Shown here piece by piece: positions 1 through 8,673 of a stretch of 64,000 bases of DNA. The stretch's first letter is position 1; each line of letters starts with the position of its first letter. Where the stretch lies: NCBI GenBank assembly GCA_002342685.1, contig DDQN01000003.1, positions 1-64,000 of the forward strand. The letters are read 5' to 3'. Origin of the DNA: Vibrio sp. UBA2441. Lineage in GTDB: Bacteria > Pseudomonadota > Gammaproteobacteria > Enterobacterales > Vibrionaceae. The notes under the pieces were generated by a model, which saw only the letters and a program-made list of their open reading frames with translations, had not been told where the DNA came from and ran no database searches. The translations under genes and the position numbers were made by a program.

Positions 1-50
1 GGTGGGTCCATATATGACAAGCAAGGATTCGAACACCCGATCACCGGTTA

Positions 51-84
51 CCGGTCACCCATAATCCCGTAATCCGGTCACCCA
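51..84. repeat. Short direct repeat in intergenic DNA
   Basis: The 11-mer CCGGTCACCCA occurs at 51-61 and again at 74-84, in a gene-free stretch rich in ATCACC and ACCCAT words. Similar low-complexity intergenic DNA occurs near 49104 and 59609. No coding potential is seen. Confidence 0.5.
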
Positions 85-94
85 TCACCTATAA

Positions 95-123
95 ACAAAA
101 AACCCAACATCTCTGTTGGGTTT
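95..123 (-). terminator. Rho-independent terminator of the first flagellin gene
   Basis: A hairpin with arms AACCCAACA and TGTTGGGTT around a TCTC loop (about 101-122) is followed on the minus strand by a T run. It lies about 20 bp after the flagellin stop codon at 143. Confidence 0.85.
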
Positions 124-142
124 CTTCTAATCAGCGTTAGTT

Positions 143-1273
143 TTAGCCAAGTAAACTAAGTGCTGAGTTTGGCGCTTGTTTCGCCTGAGCAAGAATAGAC
201 GTAGATGCTTGCTGTAGGATCTGAGACTTAGTCATTGAGGTTGTCTCTTTAGCAAAATCAGTATCTTTAATTCGGCTCTTAGATGCATTAACATTTTCGT
301 TAATGTTATCTAAGTTATTGATTGCATGGTCGAAACGATTCTGGAACGCACCAAGCTCTGCACGGTGGCTATCCACATATTTCAGGGCTGCATCAACAAT
401 TGCAACAGACTCTTGAGCTCCACCAACACTACGCACATCAATCGTATCAACCGTTGTGCTTGTCGGTCCGCTCATGCCTAAATCGCCAGCTAAGCTACCA
501 CCAAATGATACTTCACCTTGAACGTTGTTGTTACCAGCAAATACCTGCAGTTTTCCTGCTTCATCTACAGACGCACTCACGACATCTTGTTGACCATTAA
601 TATAGGTTGCCAACTCTTCAATATCGTCGCCCGCCTTCGCGTTAATAGTAAACTCTTGTGCTTCTCCGAACTGGTCCGTTAAGCCAATCGTCATTTGTGA
701 ATCTTGACCAACCGACCAATTCTTATCAACGCCATTTTCTGCTTTATAGCTAGAGCCACCCATCATACGGTTGTCTGAGCGCATATCTTTAAGCTCAAGC
801 ATAACGGCTTCACCGTTATCTGCACCGATTTGGAATGACTTAGTACCGTGAGTACCGTTCAGCAGTTTATTACCACCAAATGATGTGGTTTCAGCAATAC
901 GGTTAAGTTCGTCATTAAGTGCACCGACCTCTTCCTGAATAGCAACACGCTCTTCTTTAGAGTTAGAACCATTCGCAGATTGCAGTGACAAATCACGCAT
1001 ACGTTGCAGGATATTGGTGGTTTCTTTCATTGCACCTTCAGCAGTTTGCGCAATGGAAACACCATCGTTAGCATTTCGTACAGCCACGTCTAAGCCACGG
1101 CTCTGTGCATTTAAACGGTTAGATATTTGTAGACCCGCTGCATCATCTTTTGCACTGTTGATTTTAAAACCTGAAGACAAGCGTTCCATTGAACCATTAA
1201 GGTCACTTGCTGCATTGTTTAAATGACGCTGCGCCGTCATCGCTGCTACGTTAGTATTTACATTTACTGACAT
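143..1273 (-). CDS. Flagellin (polar filament subunit)
   Basis: Structural subunit of the polar flagellar filament, secreted through the flagellar export apparatus. The 376-residue product has conserved D0/D1 ends: the N-terminal third begins [18 protein letters not shown] and carries [15 protein letters not shown], and the C-terminal end carries [14 protein letters not shown] with terminal LLG. A variable D2 region of about 140-280 lies between. The start at 1273 is preferred because GGAG sits 8 bases upstream and the family starts here; the upstream in-frame ATG at 1330 would add 19 atypical residues. A FliA promoter lies at 1354-1380. It is one of two tandem, non-identical flagellins. Vibrios carry several paralogues (flaA to flaF), and I cannot say which one this is. 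Confidence 0.95.
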   Translation of the reverse strand: MSVNVNTNVAAMTAQRHLNNAASDLNGSMERLSSGFKINSAKDDAAGLQISNRLNAQSRGLDVAVRNANDGVSIAQTAEGAMKETTNILQRMRDLSLQSANGSNSKEERVAIQEEVGALNDELNRIAETTSFGGNKLLNGTHGTKSFQIGADNGEAVMLELKDMRSDNRMMGGSSYKAENGVDKNWSVGQDSQMTIGLTDQFGEAQEFTINAKAGDDIEELATYINGQQDVVSASVDEAGKLQVFAGNNNVQGEVSFGGSLAGDLGMSGPTSTTVDTIDVRSVGGAQESVAIVDAALKYVDSHRAELGAFQNRFDHAINNLDNINENVNASKSRIKDTDFAKETTSMTKSQILQQASTSILAQAKQAPNSALSLLG

Positions 1274-1353
1274 GGTGATTTCTCCAATTGATTTTCCGTC
1301 AATTCGTTTTCCGACGGGGCGGAAAACCAAATAGTTTTCTTGAGTTAATTCTT

Positions 1354-1380
1354 TTAACGGCTAACACTCGAAATTCTTTA
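1354..1380 (-). promoter_or_regulatory. Sigma-28 (FliA) promoter for the first flagellin gene
   Basis: On the minus strand TAAAGAAT (1380-1373), an 11-nt spacer and GCCGTTAA (1361-1354) match the FliA consensus TAAAGTTT-N11-GCCGATAA. It lies about 80 bp upstream of the flagellin start. This makes the gene a class 4 flagellar gene. Confidence 0.85.
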
Positions 1381-1518
1381 GGAAAATTATAGAAAAAGTG
1401 GACAAAAGTGAGATTAGGGATAAAAAATGTGAATACATCGTAAAAAAATATGTTTTCTCAAAAAAAACACTAAAGTTTAATCTGAGATGGCCGAAATATA
1501 CTGTGGGATTTTTTTCTG

Positions 1519-2655
1519 CTACCCTCCTAGTAAAGTAAGTGCCAAGTTCGGAGCTTGCTTTGCCTGCGCCAACACAGTTGTACTAACCTGTTGTAAGATT
1601 TGTTGCTTTATCAATTTGGTGGTTTCTTTCGCAAAATCGGTATCCTTAATTCTACTGTTAGAACTGGCTAAGTTTTCGCTGATATTATTCAGATTATTAA
1701 TCGCATGACCAAAACGGTTTTGAAAAGCGCCTAATTCTGAACGATGGCTATCGACAAATTTCATCGCCCCATCAATAACAGAGACCGCACGTTGCGCCCC
1801 TCCCACAGAGGTTAAGTCCAAGTCACTAACCGTTTCCACTATTAGCCCGGACATATCCAACTCACTAGCAAGATTACCGGAAAAACTGACAGCACCACCC
1901 GCTTGATTAGCTTGCATAAAAATCTGCAACTGACCATCTTCATTCACTGAAGCGGATACCTTGTCGGTCTGCCCATTTATATATGTTGCCAGCTCTTCAA
2001 TATCATCGCCCTCTTTTGCCCGAATATGAATCGATTCCTGTTGTCCACTGGCATTAGTAAAGCTCATGGCCAACATATTCTGCCCATTTTTCACCTGCCA
2101 GCTTTTATCCGCCATACCGTTTGCAATATAAGTAATCCCGCCCATATCTCGAGTATCTGAGCGCAAGTTTTTTAATGATACCTGCACCGCTTCGCCTGAT
2201 GATGCACCAATTTGAAATGAGGCATTTGCAAAATTACCATTAAGTAACTTTTTTCCTCCAAAGGAGGTAGTTTCTGCTATGCGGTTAAGCTCGTCATCTA
2301 ATGCAGACATCTCTTCTTGAAGCGCCACTCGCTCAGATTGACTATTAGACCCATTTGCTGATTGCAACGAAAGATCTCTCATACGTTGCAAAATATTGCT
2401 TGTCTCATTCATCGCGCCTTCAGCTGTCTGCATAATAGAAATACCATCGTTGGCATTTCTTACTGCAACATCTAAACCACGCATTTGTGACTCTAAGCGA
2501 TTCGATATCTGTAACCCTGCTGCATCATCTTTCGCACTGTTAATTCGGCTTCCTGAAGACAAACGCTCCAGAGACTGGTTCAACTGATGCGTTGCCAGAC
2601 CTAGATTGCGTTGTGCGATTAATGCAGGAGCATTGGTATTTACGTTAACAGCCAT
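1519..2655 (-). CDS. Flagellin, second and more divergent paralogue
   Basis: A second flagellin of 378 residues, starting [19 protein letters not shown]. It keeps the D0/D1 landmarks ([48 protein letters not shown]). Its C-terminal D0 helix differs from its neighbour: [20 protein letters not shown] instead of [20 protein letters not shown], with an added terminal glycine. The start at 2655 is chosen over the ATG at 2673 because GAGAAA precedes it and the family starts there. It has its own FliA promoter at 2689-2715. No clear terminator follows it, so readthrough into the next flagellin gene is possible. Tandem paralogues of this kind usually build a minor filament component; that role is inferred. 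Confidence 0.93.
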   Translation of the reverse strand: MAVNVNTNAPALIAQRNLGLATHQLNQSLERLSSGSRINSAKDDAAGLQISNRLESQMRGLDVAVRNANDGISIMQTAEGAMNETSNILQRMRDLSLQSANGSNSQSERVALQEEMSALDDELNRIAETTSFGGKKLLNGNFANASFQIGASSGEAVQVSLKNLRSDTRDMGGITYIANGMADKSWQVKNGQNMLAMSFTNASGQQESIHIRAKEGDDIEELATYINGQTDKVSASVNEDGQLQIFMQANQAGGAVSFSGNLASELDMSGLIVETVSDLDLTSVGGAQRAVSVIDGAMKFVDSHRSELGAFQNRFGHAINNLNNISENLASSNSRIKDTDFAKETTKLIKQQILQQVSTTVLAQAKQAPNLALTLLGG

Positions 2656-2688
2656 TTTCTCAACAATAGACAAAGGGAGTACAGCCTA

Positions 2689-2715
2689 GTATCGACACTA
2701 CAAAAAAAAACTTTA
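2689..2715 (-). promoter_or_regulatory. Sigma-28 (FliA) promoter for the second flagellin gene
   Basis: On the minus strand TAAAGTTT (2715-2708), an 11-nt spacer and GTCGATAC (2696-2689) match the FliA consensus with two mismatches in the -10 element. It lies 34 bp upstream of the start codon. Confidence 0.8.
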
Positions 2716-2721
2716 GAAAAG

Positions 2722-2750
2722 AAAAGGGAGAGCCAATAAGCTCTCCCTTT
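2722..2750 (-). terminator. Terminator of the Dyp peroxidase gene
   Basis: Perfect 11-bp stem AAAGGGAGAGC/GCTCTCCCTTT with a 6-nt loop, followed on the minus strand by TCTTTTC. It insulates the peroxidase from the downstream flagellin promoter. Confidence 0.85.
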
Positions 2751-2771
2751 AAGAAAATCTGAGTTCTGCTC

Positions 2772-3671
2772 TTATATTTCTATGGCTTGCAGCATCTGAG
2801 CAGACGGAGCGAAGAAATAAGCACCTGTAACTGCCTTAGTAAATTTAAGCAGATGGTCAGGCTTTCCGTCGGTCTCACCATACATGCTTAATAACATCGC
2901 CTCGATATTATGTAATGTATTACAATACGCCAAAAACAGAAGACCATGCTCCCCAGAAACCGATCCATAAGGTAAGCTATGACGAACAATCTTAAGTCCT
3001 TTACCTTCTTCCTTAATATCCACACGGCCCACATGAGACTGCGCAGGAACATTATCTAACTCAATGGAGTCCGGTTTGGTTCTACCTATAATGTTCTCCT
3101 GTTCCGTTACTGATAATTTATTCCACGCAGGTAGATTATGTATAAACCGCTGAGCCAATACATAACTTCCACCGGCGAACTCTCCAGCAGGAATAATCGC
3201 AACTTCTTCTCTTTGCGCTTGTTTCGGGTTTTCCGTGCCATCGATAAAATCCGTCATATCGCGAGAATCTAAATACCTATATCCATAAGTCTCATCAATA
3301 ACATCAACATAGTCTGAAATATCAGACATTAATTTACGAAGTAGGTAAAAATGTAGATCGTGACGATTGGAGTGACAATGAATGAGAACGTCCACATCAC
3401 TCACTGGAGCATAGGCTTCCCCTTCACCCAACGGTGTTAGAGGTATCAATTCATTCGGTAGGTTTTGGTTTGTCTCTACCCAGAATTGATGACTGAATGC
3501 CACAGACAACGTCAAGTTTGCCTCAGGCTGGGTTTGATTTAGTGCTTCAACTCTTCCCGGCAATGATTTTAATGCATGTAAAACAAGAGCATGCTGAGAT
3601 TTAATTTTTAGTTGGCTGTAAAGTGCGAATGGTCCAGCTTCCGGAACAATCGCAGATTGATATACTGACAT
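2772..3671 (-). CDS. yfeX: Dyp-type heme peroxidase (YfeX-like)
   Basis: Cytoplasmic heme peroxidase of the dye-decolorizing family, 299 residues, the usual length of the YfeX group. The family signature DGTENP is at 144-149, with the catalytic distal aspartate. IGRTK is at about 195-199, and H213 in QSHVGR aligns with the YfeX proximal heme ligand. There is no signal peptide. Substrates of this group are uncertain; porphyrinogens and model dyes are oxidised in vitro. The DUF2919 gene just upstream on the same strand mirrors the yfeX-yfeZ neighbourhood of E. coli. A terminator at 2722-2750 closes the unit. Confidence 0.92.
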   Translation of the reverse strand: MSVYQSAIVPEAGPFALYSQLKIKSQHALVLHALKSLPGRVEALNQTQPEANLTLSVAFSHQFWVETNQNLPNELIPLTPLGEGEAYAPVSDVDVLIHCHSNRHDLHFYLLRKLMSDISDYVDVIDETYGYRYLDSRDMTDFIDGTENPKQAQREEVAIIPAGEFAGGSYVLAQRFIHNLPAWNKLSVTEQENIIGRTKPDSIELDNVPAQSHVGRVDIKEEGKGLKIVRHSLPYGSVSGEHGLLFLAYCNTLHNIEAMLLSMYGETDGKPDHLLKFTKAVTGAYFFAPSAQMLQAIEI

Positions 3672-3773
3672 GACTTATTCTCCATATTTTTAATTAGTTT
3701 AATGTCTCGGACATGGTTGGTTTTGACTATTATCATAAATCAGGTAATGAGGTTCATTACTAGACCCAGCGAA

Positions 3774-4232
3774 CTAAGACAATAAAGGAGATCGAAAACA
3801 ATCTCTCACACGCCGGCTTTTGGCAATATAAATCAGAAGCCAAAGCAAAATAACGAGTGTCACTGCATTTGACCAACTGAATTTAACTGCTTCGAGATAA
3901 ATTTGATAAATAACCAACCCGACTTGGCTAAAGACGAGCAACAAAGTAATGGGTTTTCCATGACTTAACACGCCGCAGATTCTTTTTCTGTCTTGATTTC
4001 GAAGCCCCATCAACCATATTAATATCAGCGCAGGCAGCCCAAAAACTAAACCGATATATAACGTCGAATGTATTGGATATATAATTTCCAGTAGCTTAGC
4101 TCCTTCATCTCTGCTAGCACCCGCAACAATAAATACAACCCAAGCCTTAGCGAGAAATACCCAGCCTAGCCAGAGCCATTTGGGGGGGCTTAAAAAGCCA
4201 TCTTTATCGTACTGTTCAATCGAATAACGCAC
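3774..4232 (-). CDS. Inner-membrane protein, DUF2919 (YfeZ-like)
   Basis: A 152-residue integral membrane protein with about four hydrophobic segments (roughly 22-40, 53-75, 92-112 and 118-136). The amphipathic N-terminus reads YDKDGFLSPPKWLWLGW. The DKxGxLxxPxWLWLG opening and the AGASR motif after the first membrane segment fit DUF2919, which includes E. coli YfeZ. It lies upstream of the yfeX homologue on the same strand, as yfeZ does in E. coli. No catalytic residues can be recognised and its function is unknown. Confidence 0.75.
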   Translation of the reverse strand: MRYSIEQYDKDGFLSPPKWLWLGWVFLAKAWVVFIVAGASRDEGAKLLEIIYPIHSTLYIGLVFGLPALILIWLMGLRNQDRKRICGVLSHGKPITLLLVFSQVGLVIYQIYLEAVKFSWSNAVTLVILLWLLIYIAKSRRVRDCFRSPLLS

Positions 4233-4342
4233 TTGACCTCTACAATTTTGTCATTTTTTCCTGGGTAGCTTTTTTAACACAATCCGAAAGCATAGCTATG
4301 GTAAGCTGTATTTGATATTCACAATAAGATACATAAATTCGC

Positions 4343-4690
4343 ATGAAAACAATAAAAAAACCAGTGTCACAAGAAACGCAAGCAGAATCAATGAAGATAG
4401 CGAAAGCAACACAAAAACCAGGTCAAACGAAAGAGCAAACCAAGCTTATTGCTCAAGGAATTGAAAAAGGCATTGCTCTGTATAAGAAACAACAGAAGGA
4501 AAGAAGCCGTCAAGCTGATAAGGCTAAGAAAAAAACACAAAAAGAGAAATTAAGACAAAGTGAACCAAGCAAAACAGCAGAAGAAGTCAACATTACCGAA
4601 AAAAATACAAGTAAAGACAACACAATGTTGCCATGGATGCTTCTTCTTGTCAGCTGGATAGGCTTTTTTACCTATGTAACGACTATTTAA
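4343..4690 (+). CDS. DUF2956 family protein, single C-terminal membrane anchor
   Basis: A 115-residue, very basic protein. Residues 1-90 are rich in lysine, glutamine and glutamate (SQETQAESMKIAKATQKPGQ, then KKQQKERSRQADKAKKKTQK) and are probably helical. A single hydrophobic segment, MLPWMLLLVSWIGFFTYVTT, ends the protein at about 95-114, giving a tail-anchored topology. The sequence matches my memory of the Vibrionaceae/Shewanella family DUF2956. It stands alone on the plus strand between two minus-strand genes. Function unknown. Confidence 0.75.
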   Translation: MKTIKKPVSQETQAESMKIAKATQKPGQTKEQTKLIAQGIEKGIALYKKQQKERSRQADKAKKKTQKEKLRQSEPSKTAEEVNITEKNTSKDNTMLPWMLLLVSWIGFFTYVTTI

Positions 4691-4735
4691 GAAATAAATG
4701 CCATTCATAGTTAAAGTTGGGGCTAATACAACTCT

Positions 4736-5017
4736 CTAATAACCTAATGTAGAAGCAATTTCACTTTTTCGCTCTACCACCCACTGGCTATCGAATGGCC
4801 CCCAGTCGGATAAATGATAATATCCGTCATTGTGACGACGTCCATCTTGAATAAACATCAATTCAATACCAATACCAGGTAATGCCTTGAGCACATCCTG
4901 AATGGTGCGACGAGGCCACCCGGTAACTTCAATTAATTTAGGAACATTAGGTCTTTCTAAATTTTCTACCAACAACGCTAGATACAATCGTCTAGCAAAC
5001 ACAGGACTTAAATCCAT
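4736..5017 (-). CDS. Small winged helix-turn-helix protein
   Basis: A 93-residue protein predicted to be almost wholly a winged-helix DNA-binding fold. Helix pairs around RRLYLALLVENLERPNVP and LIEVTGWPRRTIQDVLKALP form a helix-turn-helix, followed by the hairpin FIQDGRRHNDGYYHLSDWG as the wing. It has no ligand-binding domain. I chose MDLSPVF at 5017; the ATG at 5029 would add only four residues. Members of this family are common in vibrios, but I know of no defined target. It may regulate itself or a neighbour, which is inference. Confidence 0.7.
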   Translation of the reverse strand: MDLSPVFARRLYLALLVENLERPNVPKLIEVTGWPRRTIQDVLKALPGIGIELMFIQDGRRHNDGYYHLSDWGPFDSQWVVERKSEIASTLGY

Positions 5018-5203
5018 GACACCTCCCATACAACGTCGTGTCGATAAACATTATTTCCTTTTTTGCCTGATTTTTTTTGAGTTTGATCAATAACATGATA
5101 ATTTTTTAAATCAGGTACAATAAATGCGTTGCAGCTACAAGTTTTGTTTGAATACGTTGTTCCTGTTAGGATTCAAGTCACCTTGTATAAAAGAGAGTTT
5201 ACA

Positions 5204-5551
5204 ATGAGCATCACCATGTACGGCATCCCTAATTGCGATACCATTAAGAAAGCCAAAAAATGGCTTCAAAACGCTGAAATTCAATTTGAATTCCATGATT
5301 ACCGTAAACAAGGTATTGATGCCCAGTTAGTCACATTATTTTGTACTCAGCTTGGATGGGAGCAAGTACTAAATAAACGTGGCACTACATATCGCCAGCT
5401 AACTCAACAACAGAAAGATACTCTGAATGAAGCTGAAGCGATTTCATTATTAGTAGAATATCCAGCAATGATAAAGAGACCTATCTTGTTGGTTAACGAC
5501 CAATACCATATCGGATTTAAAACCGAAGAATACCAAACCATATTTAGTTAA
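5204..5551 (+). CDS. yffB: ArsC/Spx-family reductase-like protein (YffB)
   Basis: A 115-residue thioredoxin-fold protein of the ArsC/Spx family. It opens [20 protein letters not shown] with a single N-terminal Cys11 and ends with the family's RPILLV strand near residue 94. YffB homologues are implicated in glutathione-dependent thiol chemistry; arsenate reduction is not established. The start at 5204 is supported by AAGAGAG just upstream and by family length; the upstream ATG at 5129 lacks family support. It is followed 14 bp later by dapE, the same pair as in E. coli, and is probably cotranscribed. Confidence 0.88.
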   Translation: MSITMYGIPNCDTIKKAKKWLQNAEIQFEFHDYRKQGIDAQLVTLFCTQLGWEQVLNKRGTTYRQLTQQQKDTLNEAEAISLLVEYPAMIKRPILLVNDQYHIGFKTEEYQTIFS

Positions 5552-5565
5552 AAGGATTTTCAAGG

Positions 5566-6702
5566 ATGAGTGATAGCCCAGTATTGGCTTTAGCAAAAGA
5601 TTTAATTAGCCGTCAATCGGTAACGCCAGAAGACGCGGGATGCCAAGTCGTCATGATAGAACGACTCAAAGCCCTTGGATTCGACATCGAAGTCATGGTA
5701 TTCGACGATACAACCAACTTTTGGGCAAGACGAGGAAAGGAAGCGCCACTTTTTGCCTTTGCCGGACATACGGATGTGGTCCCTTCTGGCCCACTAGAGC
5801 AATGGCACACCCCCCCTTTTGAACCCACTGTCATTGATGACCACCTTCATGGGCGTGGCGCCGCAGATATGAAAGGATCTCTGGCCTGCATGGTTGTAGC
5901 CGTTGAGCGTTTCATTGCTCAGAACCCCAATCACAAAGGCTCAATCGGTTTTTTAATCACTTCCGATGAAGAAGGCCCATTTATTAATGGCACCGTAAAA
6001 GTCGTTGAAACATTGATGGCTCGAGAAGAAAACATAGATATGTGTATTGTAGGTGAACCCTCAAGCACACATTTCACTGGGGATGTTGTAAAAAATGGCC
6101 GACGCGGTTCTATTACTGGTGACATCTCTGTCAAGGGTACTCAAGGCCATGTAGCTTATCCACATTTGGCGAGCAACCCTATTCATCAAGCTCTCCCAGC
6201 GCTTTCAGAACTGGCAACAACGAAATGGGATGATGGTAATGCCTTTTTCCCTCCCACCAGCTTTCAGATCCCGAACCTGCACGCAGGTACAGGAGCCTCG
6301 AACGTAATACCTGGTGAATTCAATGTACAGTTCAACATGCGCTTTAGTACAGAGTTATGTAACGATGAGATCATGCGCCGTGTTCACTCCACATTAGACT
6401 CTTATGGTCTGGACTATACGTTGAACTGGACTTTAAATGGTGACCCTTTCTTAACTGATCACGGACCACTATTAGATGCTGTTGTTAAAGCTGTGGAAGA
6501 AATCAATCACAAGAAACCAGAACTACTCACCACTGGTGGCACCTCTGATGGTCGGTTTATCGCCAGAATGGGCGGACAAGTGATAGAGCTCGGCCCGGTT
6601 AACGCCACCATCCATAAAGTGAATGAGTGTGTCAACATTGCCGATTTGGAGAAGTTGACTGACATGTATGAGAAAACATTAGAAAATTTATTGGCCAAAT
6701 AG
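5566..6702 (+). CDS. dapE: Succinyl-diaminopimelate desuccinylase
   Basis: Zinc hydrolase of the M20 family. It converts N-succinyl-LL-diaminopimelate to LL-diaminopimelate and succinate in the lysine and peptidoglycan precursor pathway. Its 378 residues match the family length. Metal and catalytic positions are visible: H68 and D70 in [12 protein letters not shown]101 in [10 protein letters not shown]135/E136 in TSDEEGP, E164 in VGEPSS, and the C-terminal His in [14 protein letters not shown] lies 9 bases before the ATG. It is flanked by yffB and the M15 peptidase gene, and dapA lies 3 kb away on the opposite strand. Confidence 0.97.
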   Translation: MSDSPVLALAKDLISRQSVTPEDAGCQVVMIERLKALGFDIEVMVFDDTTNFWARRGKEAPLFAFAGHTDVVPSGPLEQWHTPPFEPTVIDDHLHGRGAADMKGSLACMVVAVERFIAQNPNHKGSIGFLITSDEEGPFINGTVKVVETLMAREENIDMCIVGEPSSTHFTGDVVKNGRRGSITGDISVKGTQGHVAYPHLASNPIHQALPALSELATTKWDDGNAFFPPTSFQIPNLHAGTGASNVIPGEFNVQFNMRFSTELCNDEIMRRVHSTLDSYGLDYTLNWTLNGDPFLTDHGPLLDAVVKAVEEINHKKPELLTTGGTSDGRFIARMGGQVIELGPVNATIHKVNECVNIADLEKLTDMYEKTLENLLAK

Positions 6703-7380
6703 ATGACACCTGAACAGTTAACCGGAAGAGAAATGACTCACTTGATATCGGCAGAAACCCGCTTTCAGTCGATATTAGTCAATCACAAAGTGAAACAGGA
6801 TCTTATCCGGTTAATTGAAGCGGCTTATTGTGAGGGTTTTGAACTCGAGGTTGCCAGCGGCTTTCGAGATTTTAATCGGCAGAGGCTCATCTGGAATAAC
6901 AAATTTTCCGGTAAAGCCCCCGTTTTGGATAAACATAGTAAGCCGCTTAATACGACACTGTTAGATGATAATACCAAGATCAATGCAATAATGCGCTGGT
7001 CAGCGCTTCCTGGGGCCAGTCGTCACCACTGGGGTACTGATTTTGATGTCTATGCTAAAAACAAAGTGCCCATTAACACAGAGTTACAACTTGAACCTTG
7101 GGAATACCTAACAGGCCATCAGGTTAAATTTTATCAATGGTTAAAAGCCAGTGCTGCGCAATATGGTTTTTTCTTTCCTTATGCAAAGGACAGAGGTGGT
7201 GTCGCTGCTGAGCCTTGGCATATTAGCCATCGTTCTTCCAGCAGTGAGTGCCTGAGTAGCCTAACTGTAGATATAGTAAAATCAGCGCTGAAACAAGAAT
7301 CTATTAAAGGGTTACCCTCGGTAATCCAACAACTAGAAACGCTCTATACTCAATATATAACCAATATTTGTCCGGAGTAA
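6703..7380 (+). CDS. M15 (VanY-type) D,D-carboxypeptidase family metallopeptidase
   Basis: Predicted zinc peptidase of the M15B family, which trims D-Ala-D-Ala or cell-wall stem peptides. The zinc motif SRHHWGTDFD at 106-115 supplies a His and an Asp. EPWHISH at 170-176 supplies the catalytic Glu and the third ligand. The protein has 225 residues. There is no obvious signal peptide, so a periplasmic site is not shown by sequence. The ATG used abuts the dapE stop codon and lacks a clear ribosome site. An alternative ATG at 6733 has GGAAGAG before it, but the family seems to start MTPEQLTG. Its place after dapE suits a cell-wall recycling role. Confidence 0.88.
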   Translation: MTPEQLTGREMTHLISAETRFQSILVNHKVKQDLIRLIEAAYCEGFELEVASGFRDFNRQRLIWNNKFSGKAPVLDKHSKPLNTTLLDDNTKINAIMRWSALPGASRHHWGTDFDVYAKNKVPINTELQLEPWEYLTGHQVKFYQWLKASAAQYGFFFPYAKDRGGVAAEPWHISHRSSSSECLSSLTVDIVKSALKQESIKGLPSVIQQLETLYTQYITNICPE

Positions 7381-7382
7381 TT

Positions 7383-7565
7383 ATGGATTTTTTAACCAAC
7401 CCATGGGTGATTAGCATCATCATTGTCAGCGTAGTCGTAGGTAATATTGCTGCATTAAAATACACTGCCAATATGAAAATAGGCCAAGCAAAACCCAAAA
7501 GTGACCTAGATAAACTGAATCAGTTAGATAAAGTCAGGCAGGAAAAAGAAAAGGATGCTCAATAG
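7383..7565 (+). CDS. Small membrane protein, DUF2897
   Basis: A 60-residue protein with one N-terminal membrane helix (PWVISIIIVSVVVGNIAALK, about 6-25) and a charged cytoplasmic tail ending KVRQEKEKDAQ. It matches DUF2897, a Vibrionales family found in this spot. It occupies the place of the unrelated ypfN gene downstream of dapE in E. coli. The start at 7383 follows CCGGAG, which overlaps the end of the previous gene, so translation is probably coupled. The stop codon lies inside the terminator hairpin. Function unknown. Confidence 0.75.
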   Translation: MDFLTNPWVISIIIVSVVVGNIAALKYTANMKIGQAKPKSDLDKLNQLDKVRQEKEKDAQ

Positions 7566-7576
7566 CATCCTTTTTT
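7549..7576 (+). terminator. Terminator shared by convergent DUF2897 and bamC genes
   Basis: A 9-bp stem AAGGATGCT/AGCATCCTT with loop CAAT, followed by a T run on the plus strand and flanked by A-rich sequence, so it could also work on the minus strand for bamC. It overlaps the last codons of the DUF2897 gene. Confidence 0.85.
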
Positions 7577-7595
7577 AGTTCAAGCTTCAGGTCTA

Positions 7596-8618
7596 TTAAT
7601 ACTCTTTTTCTATAACCGCAGAAAGCACTGGAGTTAGCGCTTTTAGTACCTCTTCGGTCACAGGCTTGTCCGATGAATCCGTGATGTTAATTGATGTTCG
7701 GTTACCTAAGTCACCAAATAGAAATTGATAACTAACACCGGTCATCTCAAGAGGTTTTACGCCAATCGACTGCCAAAACTCATCATCAGGAGAAAAATAT
7801 TGGGCTTTCATCATTCCTTGAGATTCGTTGCGCTCTTCTAATTTAAAACCAATTTTTGGCAAAATTGTCGTCATTCTTTGCCAGAAAAGGCTATAGGGCG
7901 CTCGAGCAATGATGACAGGTAATCCACTTCTGTCAGTTCCCATACTAACCGGAATTTTTTTAATCAGCTGCTCGGCTTTTAGTGCCGCTTCTTCTCGTAA
8001 CTTTTGATCATAAGTGGAAGTAATCATATTGGTCATAAAGGTGTTATATCGTTCTTTATTCGTACGACTTACTTCAAGAACCTTACCTGCTTCACGCCAA
8101 TCAATGAGAGAGACTTTAAAGCCAAATCGGTTATTTGCTTCAAACCGATCAATGCTGTAACGGCTCTCTATTGTATTTACCTCATCCTCGGAGACCCAAG
8201 TAACCCAATCCGTTTCAATATGCTTATCATTATTCTCTCTAAGCGCTATGTCCCTTTCTTGAATCATCTCCTGAACTGTTTGCCAGATCTTATCGACTTC
8301 ATCCTGACGAAGAAGCCACATAGTCACTTCCCCATCTTTGAACTCCGAACGAGCTCCTGGGATCAGCTCTAAGACTTGTTGTGGAGGGCGAATATCAACC
8401 GACTTTCCTACAGGACCATTGTAATCGCCTGCGGGAATATCATAGTTTGGATAAAACTGTTCTTTCGCATCAGACTGCACAGCCCACTTTTCAAAGGATG
8501 GTGTGTTCAAATATTCAAAATCGTCTTTTGCCTGACGTCTCTGCTCAGGGCCGCCAGAGCAGGCACTTAAAACAAGAACAGCCAGTGAGCTGATCACTAG
8601 CTGATGAGAAAACTTCAT
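7596..8618 (-). CDS. bamC: Outer membrane assembly lipoprotein BamC
   Basis: Lipoprotein component of the BAM complex that inserts beta-barrel proteins into the outer membrane. Its 340 residues begin with a lipoprotein signal (MKFSHQLVISSLAVLVLSAC), with the lipidated Cys20 followed by SGG. The N-terminal unstructured segment contains the BamD-binding type sequence YDIPAGDYNGPVGKSVDIRP. Two helix-grip domains follow. AGGAG at 8 bases selects this start over the ATG at 8633. It is downstream of dapA on the same strand, as in E. coli. BamA lies in the same window at 41-43 kb. Confidence 0.95.
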   Translation of the reverse strand: MKFSHQLVISSLAVLVLSACSGGPEQRRQAKDDFEYLNTPSFEKWAVQSDAKEQFYPNYDIPAGDYNGPVGKSVDIRPPQQVLELIPGARSEFKDGEVTMWLLRQDEVDKIWQTVQEMIQERDIALRENNDKHIETDWVTWVSEDEVNTIESRYSIDRFEANNRFGFKVSLIDWREAGKVLEVSRTNKERYNTFMTNMITSTYDQKLREEAALKAEQLIKKIPVSMGTDRSGLPVIIARAPYSLFWQRMTTILPKIGFKLEERNESQGMMKAQYFSPDDEFWQSIGVKPLEMTGVSYQFLFGDLGNRTSINITDSSDKPVTEEVLKALTPVLSAVIEKEY

Positions 8619-8630
8619 CGGTACTCCTAA

Positions 8631-8657
8631 CAAAAGCCGAGACTAATTCTAGTCTCG
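8631..8657 (-). terminator. Hairpin between dapA and bamC
   Basis: An 8-bp stem CGAGACTA/TAGTCTCG with an ATTC loop, followed on the minus strand by GCTTTTG. The short T run suggests partial termination or attenuation between dapA and bamC rather than a full stop. Confidence 0.5.
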
Positions 8658-8673
8658 AGCTAATATCTAATTT

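Noticed and set aside
1..40. tRNA-like words at the left edge (GGTGGGTC and GGATTCGAAC)
   Set aside because: The T-arm core is present but the flanking GCAA and ACCC do not pair, its distance from the acceptor is wrong, and no anticodon arm exists. At most it is a decayed fragment.
322..600. ORFs on the plus strand opposite the flagellin genes (also 1014-1226, 1487-1708, 2396-2587)
   Set aside because: They lie wholly inside well-supported flagellin genes and have no recognisable family or ribosome site.
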